A stretch of 64,000 nt of DNA from Cercis canadensis (taxonomy: Eukaryota > Streptophyta > Magnoliopsida > Fabales > Fabaceae). Made by a program: the position numbers and the translations under genes. Each line of letters opens with the position of its first letter. Position 1 is the first letter of the stretch. The stretch spans positions 293,330 to 357,329 of the forward strand of contig QAOA01003910.1 of the NCBI GenBank assembly GCA_003255065.1, read 5' to 3'. Shown here piece after piece: positions 12,434-22,752 of this stretch. The notes below the pieces were generated by a model, which worked only from the letters and a program-made list of their open reading frames with translations, was not told the DNA's origin and did not search any database.

Positions 12434-15019
12434 CAGCCACCTCAAAGTATGTATGGAAGACATCCACGGCATCATGTGGCCTATTCGAAATTTCTCCTTT
12501 TTCTGTATCCTGACATGTCAACAAAGATAACATCTCAATAAAATGAATTAGTACTTCACAAAAAGAAAGAGGAAATTTCAACTAAAAATAAGAGAAAAGC
12601 CATTGAAATAAATTAACCTGACAGTCTAAGATGTACTTTATAAGCTTCTCCTTACTGATCCAATGAACCCTATCAATCATGATCAAGCTAGAAAGAACCT
12701 ACCACGAGTAACAGACCTGAAATCATCTAAAAGCTAATTAGAGAAATTGAGAAAAACAACAGGAGCATTCACAGCAATAAACCAAAATTTCAGAAGATTT
12801 ACGTCAGGAAGTTTCTCAGGGCACCAATTTAACTTGTCGCTCACATAACCACCAACCGAGTAAGTCCTTGTCAACAAGATCTAATGACCATGTTATAGCT
12901 AGAGCTCCCACACAACAGAAAACTGACAGCTGGGAAAGCAAGATCTTACTAAGCTTCTACAAGTCATTTCATTCTTAGACTCTAAATTCAGCATATAGAC
13001 ATATCAATGGAAAACTTATTAAGACAATTATTTCAAGGGCTGAAACATAGATATTTTCAGTAGATTTTGGTACAATACACAATAATAATATTTAAGAGTG
13101 TGTTTAACATCCATAATGTACTTCAAAACAGTTCAAGATAGGCCTGATATCTATATAAGCAACAATTTTGGCATAAATATGAACAAATATTGACGTCAGT
13201 TTTTTTTTTTCTTTATAAAAAAAATAAAAACTAAATCTTTTCTATTAGGAGTCCACCAAGCAACTACTTTTCAATATATTAGAAAGCTTTGTGGATAAAG
13301 CAAATGGAACATAGCTTTATGCCACATGATCTTTTCCATCCTTAGCATTGGTTATGAGTATTAGGAGATTCGTCCCAACTAATCTAGACAGTAAATCCAG
13401 TCCTCGCATTCCACAAGAACAATCAAGTACTAGATCATACCAAAGTCTCAAAGTAGCCTCAAGGGAAGCACTGCTGAAATAGGGTTTCAAATTCCCAAAA
13501 AAAGGCCTTTCCTGAAGAGCCTCTCTGGACTCAGAACTTCAGTTAACCTCTTAGAGGTTAAGGGTTAACTTCATTTTCATTATATCTAATCTCTTAATCA
13601 GGAAAATATCAACTTAAAGTGAGCTGACTTTTGAATATGATATTTATCACCACTAACACTAGCCTTTAGGTTTATTTGGAGATTTATGCACAGAGTTTAT
13701 GTACATAGACATGAGAAATTTACAAATAATCAACAGGGCATATCCTTTTTTGTCTCACTATGTGCAGCATAGGAGAGAAATCATTTTATATTCATAACTT
13801 CTAACGATAGAGACTCATGTTGAGAAGAAATAAGCAATATAAATATCAAAGGGAGTGAAAAGTACATACATTGAATACTTGGAAAGTAATATTCAAATAA
13901 AGATCTTGAGTAAATATATTACATACTTTCCCCAGCATGAGATTCCCCACCAGGTGTGCAACCAAAGCCACCATCCATATTTTTGCAACTTAGAATGTAC
14001 TTCACAACCTTCTCCACATTGATTTTATCCAATCAATGTAATATTGATAGACAACAAATAGCAGTATATGAGAACCTAAGAAAAAGAAAATGGTGGGTTA
14101 AGAAAAAATAAAACCAAGTCCAAACATGCTCAATATTCCAAGGTAACAGAAAATAAGGAGAGGTCAAATACCGTGTATCAACTTCACCCCACATATCCCC
14201 TGTAAGGGATCCATCCTCATTTTGAAGGTTGACAATATTTGACATAAAAAATTAAGAAACAAAAGATCGAATAATACTACACTGGTATAAGTGGTCTGGA
14301 TCCACTTACACTTTTGTCTGTATGGCGAAGATAGTGCCAACAAGGCAGTGTGACAAAGTGTGAAAAACAATTAGCGTGCAGTAATAATTTCTTCGCAAGA
14401 TCTGGTGCAAAGTTTAATACTAAATTTCACTGGTGGCTTTTGAGTAACAATCAACTCACAAACAAAAACTCGTTTTACTATTTATTTTATAATGAATAAT
14501 AAGCTATTTTAGCACAGCATCAAAAGTAAACATGGAGGTCAAGTATGCCACATATCCTAATAAGCAAACAGAAGTATCATGTCACATTACAAACTTTACA
14601 GAAAAACCAAAGGATCCTTTGTAGAAAAGAAGGACTTGTGAATATGAAACACCTTCAGAGTATACCAATCTGTGTGCCAAAGGATACAATTTGTCACTTT
14701 ATCCACATCAATAACATCAAGCTTGTCAAAGAGAGCCAAAGCCTAGACAGCACTTAACGTATACAGTAAGTGTGGATCATGTCCAACATTACCACCAAAA
14801 CCCCCTACATAACACTAATATCTCATAAGATAAGAAATTATCAAGGTTAACAATGTCTAACGAAATCCTGATTCTGCCTTAAGAAAGTAAATAGGATTTT
14901 GAAGAACCTGACTCATGCTGACAACTCATGACCCATGAAAAATCCTCATCAACATCCACAGTTTCAAGCTTTCCCAGCAGATCAAGAGTGGTCAATCCCC
15001 GGTATGCACCATTCACTCT
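12434..15019 (-). pseudogene. RGTB: Rab geranylgeranyltransferase beta-subunit pseudogene, at least 7 exons
   Basis: Minus-strand exons read in family order: 14909-15019 ([20 protein letters not shown], ending CQHES); about 14640-14804 (GGFGGNVGHDPHLLYTLSAV, then ALALFDKLDVIDVDKV); 14172-14232 ([19 protein letters not shown]); 13932-14075 ([16 protein letters not shown]-type repeat, [17 protein letters not shown]); 12803-12880 ([21 protein letters not shown]); 12618-12716 ([22 protein letters not shown]); 12434-12509 (RPHDAVDVFHTYFEVAG). These are the prenyltransferase repeats of the enzyme that geranylgeranylates Rab GTPases. Family splice borders are kept, but there is a TAG after LSAV, a TGA in the fourth exon (Cys position), a TAG in the sixth (second Trp of SWW) and a deletion in the fifth. 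The N-terminal exon and the last exon were not found. It is therefore a dead, intron-retaining copy. Confidence 0.85.
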
Positions 15020-15162
15020 TATAATGCAACGAGTGGCCCACTCATCTTGTGACACATGGCAAGTTACTTTAAACATTGCGATGATAGGATTGTTAAGCCA
15101 ACCCTCCCTCTAGCTCGGAGACTAGACAACTATCGATCTCCGACCTATGAAGGGGGGGCAAG

Positions 15163-15480
15163 TGTAGATATCCTTAACTAGGCCCAAAATCACCTAGGCC
15201 CATTAAGGCCCAATTTTCCTAATTACCACCGTACCCCTTATACTTTTTTCTCTCCCTATATATACCCCATCCCAACAGGTATAATGACTTTTGACTCTCT
15301 CTTCAATTCTTACTCTCCTTAGCTTGGGTTAATCTAACTTGACCTTTGGAGTCTGGGTATTTCTATCTGGCCCATAGTTCACTTGTGTTTACTGTACATA
15401 TTGGATCTCTAGCCCATACCCGACCTGAAGCTTCGATACCCAACCTTACCTTGAACCAACCTCATTCACTAATCTCAACA
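15163..15480 (+). repeat. LTR relic with polypurine tract
   Basis: A purine tract (GAAGGGGGGGCAAG, about 15149-15162) is followed by TGTAGATATCC. The segment contains a TATA-like stretch (CTATATATA) and ends in CTCAACA, so it has the TG...CA form and PPT position of a 3' LTR in plus orientation. Only about 90 bp of possible internal sequence lies before it, ending at the RGTB remnant. Its right end abuts the broken SKI2 exon. No matching 5' LTR is in the window, so family and limits are tentative. Confidence 0.5.
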
Positions 15481-16222
15481 CAGGCATCGTCAAAGCTCAA
15501 CATCTAACTTCCCACAAAATCTTTATATTTCTGATTGGTGATAGTTTTTATTGAAGCAGTATACACAGCTCTAGTGCCATGCTGCATGAATTTAGATTGA
15601 AAAAAAAATCAATAAATGTAAGCACCTTTTCTTGTACTGTAGACAAATTAATAGGTAGGCATATCTGAAAGGGGAAAATTTAACGTAGAAGCTTAATCTC
15701 AATATTATCATAGTATAAAAGCACTACGCTATTTAATCACAATTCTCCAATACTATTGTGCAATATGGTTCATGGATTCAAAGAACTATCCTAATGAGAA
15801 GCTAACAGAAAGAATGAAAGAAAATAAATTAATAGTCAAGAATTTATGCATACCTTTAATGCTAAAGCAAATGCATATTCTGCAACTACTGTCTTTCCAG
15901 CTAATGTCTGAGCAACCACAAAAATAGATTTCCCCTTTTTCCAGATAATAAATAGCCAGTGATTGTTATTAAGGAGGGCAACAAGGGAAAATTATAAGAA
16001 AGAAGATTATGAGTAGCATATTCATGCTACAAATGACAAAGTACTCTAGCTCACTTCAAGGTAATATAAGCTCAGTAACTTCTCAGAGTAAAACACAAAA
16101 GGAAAACAAACAAAAAAGAGAGAACAAAGAGGCAGATGAAAGATTTACAAGTGGATGGAATTCTATTAATAGAATAATCACCTACAAGCTAAAATGAACA
16201 TATTTCATTAGTAAGTAGTTGC

Positions 16223-16487
16223 GGGTGCTATGCTACACCTTCCTTATGTGACACAAGTCACATCTTCATTTTTTTTTTACACAATTTTCTTTATATATTA
16301 TATATGTCTGGCATAGTTTACATAATTTAAATTACATTGAACTCACTTAAATTTTTTTTAGTATAACCCAAATATTAATTCAATAAAATTTAAATTATGT
16401 AAACCGTGTTATACTGATATAATATAACTGTGTAAAAAAATAAAAAATATGACATAAGTCACATCAAAAAGGTGTAGCATAGCACCC
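16223..16487. mobile_element. MITE with 19-20 bp terminal inverted repeats
   Basis: The left end GGGTGCTATGCTACACCTT is matched by AAGGTGTAGCATAGCACCC at the right end. Just inside, GTCACATC on the left and ATAAGTCACATC on the right add further palindromic pairing, and the AT-rich centre is also partly self-complementary (TTTACATAATTTAAATT against its complement). It is about 265 bp with no coding capacity, i.e. a foldback-type non-autonomous DNA element. I found no clean target duplication, so the superfamily is not assigned. It lies within the SKI2 remnant between the AWAIHG and Walker A exons. Confidence 0.8.
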
Positions 16488-17072
16488 CTAAATAGTTTCT
16501 TTAAGATAATATAGAAATAGTAAAATCACTCATGCAGCTCGTCCAGTGCCTATGATCAAACTGAAAAGGCCAAAAATTAAATAGTTTCTAGATAACAAAG
16601 GCCATCTCTTCCCCTCAAGAGTAAGGATGAACTGACATTTGACCCAGACTATAAAACCACCAACTGAAACCACGAGCCCAAATATTAATTTCCATCCTGG
16701 GGCAGGGGTAGGGGAGGGAGAACATTCCAATATATTACCACTTCCATGTATAGCCCAAGCCTGCCAAAAGAAATGCGTGGGCTTTCCAATCTCAAATAAT
16801 GCCACATAATTGCAAGACGAATATAAATGCATAACAACTTAAAGTATTGTCATATGCAAAAATCATTGTAGCCCTAGTTCACAACTATTTACCTCCTTTT
16901 GCTGTTGTCTACCACCATCACTATATCCATCCAAATGCAATTTTGATCCTTCTGATTCAGTTCACAAAATCTCATCTAGTGAAAATTCATTCTCATGCAA
17001 CAACAAAAAAAAGTAAAGAAAAGAGAACGGGACAGTTTGGTGTCATGAAAATATGAACTGGTGGCAGTAGTT

Positions 17073-17557
17073 TGTAAAGGAGTGTTAGCAATGTGAAACA
17101 GAAAGGAAGTATTAGCCACGTGATAAACACGTCCTCTTCATGCAACCCAAAGGCAGTTAGAAGACCTGTGCACACATCTCCTAGCCTCAACGTTTGTATA
17201 GAATAACAATAAAAATCAATCCTTATCTGACACCAACAGAACAGCTTGAATAGAATAACAATAAAAGTAATCCTTATCTGACACCAACAGAACATTGTAT
17301 ATATAAACAAACAAGTCATTAAATAAAATATACTTTTCTGCTCTTTGTACNTGCACACATCTCCTATCCTCAACGTTTGTATAGAATAACAATAAAAATC
17401 AATCCTTATCTGACACCAACAGAACAGCTTGAATAGAATAACAATAAAAGTAATCCTTATCTGACACCAACAGAACATTGTATATATAAACAAACAAGTC
17501 ATTAAATAAAATATACTTTTCTGCTCTTTGTACTTCTGATAGCATTTATTGTTCTTA
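17073..17557 (+). repeat. 5' LTR of copia element B (inflated by an N-joined duplication)
   Basis: The apparent length is 485 bp against 306 bp for the 3' LTR. The excess is a 182-bp direct duplication around the N at 17351. Without it the LTR is about 302 bp. It also contains two tandem copies of an AATAACAATAAAA...CCTTATCTGACACCAACAGAACA unit, which are shared with the 3' LTR and therefore real. Confidence 0.88.
17169..17533. other. N-joined direct duplication (182 bp + N + 182 bp)
   Basis: The N at 17351 separates two near-identical 182-bp copies inside the 5' LTR of copia B. The 3' LTR has only one copy. This looks like two overlapping contig ends joined with a placeholder. Confidence 0.9.
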
Positions 17558-17559
17558 TA

Positions 17560-17571
17560 TGGTAGCAGAGC
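17560..17571 (+). other. Primer-binding site of element B
   Basis: TGGTAGCAGAGC differs by one base from the usual TGGTATCAGAGC initiator-Met tRNA complement and lies two bases after the LTR end deduced from the target duplication. Confidence 0.8.
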
Positions 17572-17660
17572 TATGAAAGTGCTTTCACCAGCCACGTTTT
17601 TCTTTCGATCCCTTTGTTCTCTTCTTCTTTTATTCTTCCACTTTCAAACATTCACCACCC

Positions 17661-17966
17661 ATGGCCAACTCTTCCACCATCAACTCTGTTCCCTTCCATG
17701 CCACTACCACTCCAACAGACCTCATTACCATTAATGTCTCTAACCTTGCTATCAAACTCACAAGCAACAACTATGTTGCCTGGGCCAAGCAAATGAAATC
17801 CATGTTGATTGGATATGGGCTGGTTGGTTATATCACCAGCTCAACTCCTTGCCTTCCTCCCACCATTGAGCATCATGGTGAGGATGTTGAGAATCCCTTG
17901 TGCACCTTTTGGATCTGGCAGGATCATTTTCTGCTACTAGCTTTCATGGTAGCCAACTACCCATAA
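17661..17966 (+). pseudogene. gag N-terminus of element B fused to pre-integrase remnant
   Basis: The frame starts MANSSTINSVPF and contains LTSNNYVAWAKQMKSMLIGY, the N-terminal copia gag domain. After GEDVENPLCTFW the sequence jumps to the region just before integrase (next frame: LSHVLHVPSLKTNLISISQL). The rest of gag, the CCHC knuckle and the DSGA protease motif are missing, a deletion of roughly 1 kb compared with usual elements. Confidence 0.8.
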
Positions 17967-19062
17967 CCCATACTGGTTCAGTTTCTCTACCTCCCTCTTT
18001 ACAACTCTCTCATGTTCTTCATGTTCCTTCTCTTAAGACTAACCTCATATCTATCTCTCAACTCTGTCACCAAAATAATGTCTCTGTGGAATTTTTCACT
18101 CATTGTTTTCAGGTCAAGGCTTTGAGAACAGGTCAGATACTGCTGCAAGGGCCAAATGACAACCATGTCTACAAACTTGTCTCTCCTATCATCAAACCTC
18201 TCGTTACCGCTGCTTCTCTTACTCCATCTTCCCACTGCTGGCACCAACATCTAGGCCACCCCGCCTCACCAATCCTCCACCGTCTCTTACACCACCAGCA
18301 ACTCCCTATTTCTTCCTTACCCCTCTCTCCCCTTGTGTTAACTGTTTGGCAAATAAAAGCCACAAACAGCCCTTTACTCAGTCTAGTCTTTCTAGCTCTA
18401 GTGTTTTGGACATTGTGTACTCTGATGTTTGGGGACCGTGTCCCATTCAATCAATTGATGGCTATTGTTTTTATGTTATCTTTATAGATCACTACTCTAA
18501 ATATGTTTGGCTTTATCCAATGAAAAGAAAATCTGATGTCTCTTCCATCTTCCCCACGTTCCATGCATTAGTAGAAAAAGCTTTCAACTCCAAACTTAAA
18601 ACTCTATATAGTGACAACGGTGGTGAGTACATTGCTCTCTGCTCTTATCTTCGATCCCATGGCATCTCCCACCTCACACCCCAGAACACAATGGGCTCTC
18701 TGAACGCAAACATTGGCATCTTGTGGAAACTGCCAGATGTCTTCTTCATCAAGCCTCTTTGCCTCCAAAATTTTGGTCTTATGCCCTCACCACCGCTGCA
18801 TATCTCATTAATTGCATGCCCAACCCTAGCCTCCACCACCAAACTCCCTTCTTCATTCTCTTCTAACGCCACCCCAACTATCTTAAACTTCGCAACTTCG
18901 GCTGTCTTTGCTTCCCATGGCTTAAACCATACACCTCTCACAAACTCCAACCCCGGTCCACTCCTTGCATTTTTCTTGGATATTCCCCTACCCAAAGTGC
19001 ATTTATTTGCTTTGACTACAAAACACAAAAATCCTATCTTTCTAGACATGTTAACTTTGTAG
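17900..19062 (+). pseudogene. Pre-integrase and integrase core of element B
   Basis: The pre-integrase motif HCWHQHLGHPASPILHRLL is followed, in a second frame, by YSDVWGPCPIQS, VIFIDHYSKYVWLY (first Asp) and TLYSDNGGEY (second Asp). A frameshift just after GISHLTPQN moves the Glu-containing HNGLSERKH segment to another frame. The D,D,E triad is therefore not in one reading frame. Confidence 0.85.
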
Positions 19063-19425
19063 AAAATCAACTCCCTCATTTAAATTTAAACCACTCCTAC
19101 TCAGAACATACCTTATCCCCACATGACCTTATCTCTTTTGACCCACTTGTCTCACGCCCTTCCCAAATCACTTCCACCTCTTCTCTACCTTCCCCACCTA
19201 TCCCAAACTCCTCTCTACAGTCCTGCCCCACTCCCACTCTCTCTCCCCCTTTAAATCCTCCATCTTCTCCCTCCCAGTCCCCTCATCCAGAGGCTTCTGT
19301 GCCAGCACCAGCACCTGGCCCTTCTCCAGTATCTACAGTGTGCTCTCAAGGTCAGGACCAAGGTAACCTTTCTCTGTCTCGCCCTGTTCAAGGTCAGGAC
19401 CAAGGTAATCTCTCTCTGTCTCGCC

Positions 19426-21093
19426 TTGTTCCCTTGCTTGGCACCCATCCCATGCGTACAAGGGCTAAAAACAACATTTTTCAAACCCAAACATGCTTAT
19501 ACTGTCACCAAATACCCTCTCCCTCCCCTACTTGAACCCATCTGTGTCACTGACGCCCTCAAATCTCCCCACTGGAGACAAGCCATGTCTGACGAATTCA
19601 ATGCCCTCATGACCAATGGCACATGGGATTTGGTCCCTCTCCACCCCAACCTTATTATTGTCGGTAGTAAGTGGGTTTTCAGGGTCAAACGTAATCCTGA
19701 TGGCACCATTTCCCGCTATAAAGCCCGGCTAGTCGCCAAGGGTTTTCATCAAAGGCCTGGAGTTGATTACTTTGATACATATAGTCCATTCATCAAGCCT
19801 CAAACCATCAAGATTGTGCTCACTATTGCCATATCCAAAGGTTGGCATCTGCGCCACCTAGATGTAAACAATCCTTTTCTATAGGGACACCTATCTGAGG
19901 AAGTATATATGTGCCAACCTCCGGGTTTCTTGCATCAACAATACCCCACCCATGTCTGCAAGCTCAAGAAAGCCTTATACGGCTTGAAACAAGCACCTTT
20001 TGCTTGGTATCATGCCCTCCGCTAGTTTTTGCTTACTTATGGCTCTGTTAACTCCAAATTTGACACCTCTCTTTTTGTCTACAAGCATGGCATAGTGATC
20101 ACTTACTTCCTTGTCTATGTGGATGACCTCTTATTGACAGGAAATAATACACAGTTTCTGAACAAGTTCTTGGCTGCCATCTCTACTAAATTTTCACTCA
20201 AGGACCTTGGCTACCCTCATTATTTTCTCGGCATCGAAATGGTGCCTACACCACAAGGGCTGTTCCTCAGCCAACATAAATACATTCGGGATTTATTGGA
20301 AAAAGCCACCATGCAGGGCGCCAAACCAGTTTGCACACCTATGGCTCCATCATTTAAATTCGCTGGTGACTCTCCCCCTACCAATGCAACTATCTTTCGG
20401 AAAATGGTTGGCTCTCTGCAGTACCTTTCCTTAACAAGGCCAGACATTGCCTTCACTGTCAACAAACTTGCCCAGCACATGCAAGTCCCCACAGACTATC
20501 TCCTACAAGCCCTTAAGCGATTACTTCGCTATCTCAAGTCCACACTTACCCTTGGCATTCACCTTCATCGTGGCAAGCCTCTTTCCCTAGTAGCTTACTA
20601 TGACCCAAACTGGGCCGGTGACTCTACTGATCGCAGGTCAACAAGGGCCTACATCGCTTACCTTGGCAGCAACCACATCTCTTGGTCCTCCAAAAAGCAA
20701 CGCACTGTTGCCCAGTCCTCCACTGAAGCAGAATATAGAACCATTGCTTCAACAGCAACTGAGCTCCTCTGGCTTCAAAACATTCTCACTGAACTTGGGT
20801 TCCAACTTCCATCCCCACCTTTGATCCATTCAGATAATATTGGCGCCACTTACCTATGTGCAAATCCTATATTTCACTCTCGCATGAAGCACATCTCTAT
20901 AGACTATCACTTTGTCCAGGAACTTGTGGCAGCTCAAGCCCTACGTGTCTCACACATTCCTTCTCTACATCAACTTGCTAACTTGCTCACAAAACCCCTA
21001 GCTGGGCCACACTTTCAGACCTTACGAACCAAGATTGGTGTCGTTGATCCGACCACCATCTTGCGGGAGTGTAAAGGAGTGTTAGCAAAGTGA
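19426..21093 (+). pseudogene. Reverse transcriptase and RNase H of element B
   Basis: The RT starts at HWRQAMSDEFNALMTNGTWD and includes KARLVAKGFHQ, a stop after HLDVNNPFL (near 19884), [17 protein letters not shown] followed by a second stop (near 20025), then the active site VYVDDLLLTGNN. RNase H follows with STEAEYRTIASTATELLWLQ and ends in front of the polypurine tract at about 21065. From 20029 to 21093 the frame is open, so only the RT N-terminal half is damaged. Confidence 0.9.
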
Positions 21094-21375
21094 AACAGAA
21101 AGGAAGTATTAGCCACGTGATAAACACGTCCTCTTCATGCAACCCAAAGGCAGTTAGAAGACCAGTGCACACCCATCTCCTATCCTCAACGTTTGTATAG
21201 AATAACAATAAAAATCAATCCTTATCTGACACCAACAGAACAGCTTGAATAGAATAACAATAAAAGTAATCCTTATCTGACACCAACAGAACATTGTATA
21301 TATATAAACAAACAAGTCATTGAATAAAATATACTTTTCTGCTCTCTGTACTTCTGATAGCATTTATTGTTCTTA
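21070..21375 (+). repeat. 3' LTR of copia element B (306 bp)
   Basis: It begins TGTAAAGGAG directly after the purine-rich GCGGGAG and ends TTGTTCTTA before the TAGTT target duplication. It is nearly identical to the 5' LTR (for example AGCAAAG against AGCAATG, and ACCCATCTCC against ACACATCTCC), which suggests a fairly recent insertion. Confidence 0.9.
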
Positions 21376-22752
21376 TAGTTTGGTCCACATGGTTAGGGCG
21401 CGATGCAAGAATTTCCAGGTATAAAATCTAGGTCAAGAGACATGCAGTTATCATGAGATTATGAGTGTAGGTCAAGATACCATCTTCCTCTTGATCTGTA
21501 ATAGCATCATCTTCCCAAGCCTTCTTAAATAAGTCATCAAACTGTAGGGACAAATCACTATGCATTCCAGCATCACATGAGCTATTAGTCAATATAAGAT
21601 AGTAAATCATGCATATACATTTGCTTCTACACATCATCAAAGAAGCACTCCTTTTAACTGACAATCTCACTGGCATTAGCGCATTCTAGCTTAGGAGGTC
21701 TACAATATATAAGTGACTAAAAGAATATACAAACTGAAATGGATTTTCACAAATTTATATTGAGAAAATGGCAATCTGCTGATTAACCAACCCGCTTTTC
21801 ATCTGATGAGCTCTTTAGAGTAATGGCATCCTTGTAAACATTCCACGAGCATGGATATGGCTTCAAATAAGATAACAAAGACCTTAAACCAAAATCAAAT
21901 ATAAAAAAACCATAAATTTTCCTGAAACAATAAATTAATACAAAAATAAGTAACCTTTAGTGCACCAAGGTCTAACGCTTGCTTTAAGCTCGGAGGAACT
22001 GTCTGGGCAGTACTACCATTCAGAATTTCTTGCACCCATTCACCATTAGAAGCATCTTTTGGAAGGATGATTATTCTTTATCAAACAGTTGTACAAATCT
22101 AGCAACCTCAAATTCTTAACATGTTGTAATTTCATTAGGCAATTCATTAAAAGAAGAACCTCACAAATCAAGAACTTCTAAGTCTTTTTAGGCTTCCCAA
22201 AATGGAGATATCACCTAATTCATATCCTCTCAAGCATAGAGTTTGAAGATTTCTTAGTGACTCAATGGACCGTGGATTGAAAAAGTGGACATTGATGAAT
22301 ACAAGTCGCGCCACTTATATAGAAGTCTTAAGAAACCAAAGAATCTCAGTTCTTTCATCCCTTCAAAATATGCATTTGATACTTTCAATGAAGGCTCATG
22401 CACATCATGAAGTAATAAAATCTTAAGTTCCAAACAATTCAATTGATCAGTGATATGAACATTCTTTAAGCCCCATAATATCTCTTGGGGTTTCACCTTC
22501 TATTGGCTTTTGGGTGGCTACCATAATTTCTTGACCCTTTTCAGATTTAATCCCCAAGACTATATCATGAACCAAGTCATGCATTTTAAATTTTTACACA
22601 TTCTTTTTTATTTGCTCGTAGTAACAAACATGAACTAAGAGCATGTCCACAGTTATATATATATATATATCCCTTCTTGTGTGTCCGTTGTACCAACAAT
22701 CCCAATTGACTCGAGTACCTTCTTGTATTGAACCAAATGTCCCTTCATGTAT

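Larger units (their letters stand above)
17073..21375 (+). mobile_element. Ty1/copia retrotransposon B, complete with both LTRs
   Basis: Two LTRs beginning TGTAAAGGAGTGTTAGC flank a primer-binding site, gag fragment, integrase, reverse transcriptase and RNase H. The five bases TAGTT occur immediately before (17068-17072) and after (21376-21380), a clean target duplication. A large internal deletion joins the start of gag to the pre-integrase domain, removing the zinc knuckle and protease active site. Several stops and frame changes are present, so it cannot move on its own. It split the SKI2 pseudogene. Confidence 0.93.
15483..22072 (-). pseudogene. SKI2: SKI2-type DExH RNA helicase pseudogene, N-terminal exons and helicase motif I
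   Basis: Remnant exons on the minus strand in family order: about 21955-22072 (ILPKDASNGEWVQEILNG, VPPSLKQALDLG); 21788-21873 (YPCSWNVYKDAITLKSSSDE); 21437-21586 (LQFDDLFKKAWEDD); about 16724-16760 (AWAIHG); 15854-15970 (LAIYYLEKG, then GKSIFVVAQTLAGKTVVAEY, ending AFALK: the Walker A region); 15483-15590 (GTRAVYTASIKTITNQKYKDF, motif Ia). SKI2 is the helicase of the Ski complex that feeds mRNA to the cytoplasmic exosome. Walker A reads LAGKT. A one-base insertion lies between LEKG and GKS, and a one-base loss follows KYKDF, after which the exon runs into an LTR relic. Copia B splits the gene between the third and fourth remnants and a MITE lies in an intron. The rest of the helicase is absent. 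Confidence 0.8.

Noticed and set aside
15076..15162. Extension of the RGTB N-terminal exon ([10 protein letters not shown])
   Set aside because: This text does not fit the family before NGAYRG and probably belongs to the LTR-element remnant or an intron.
16530..16832. 100-codon minus-strand frame starting MHLYSSCNYVAL
   Set aside because: Only a short AWAIHG piece fits the SKI2 remnant; the rest is intron-like, has no family signature and looks like chance reading.
22640..22670. Short direct and inverted arrays suggestive of CRISPR or a satellite
   Set aside because: These are simple TA/AT tracts. CRISPR arrays are not expected in plant nuclear DNA and no regular spacer pattern is present.
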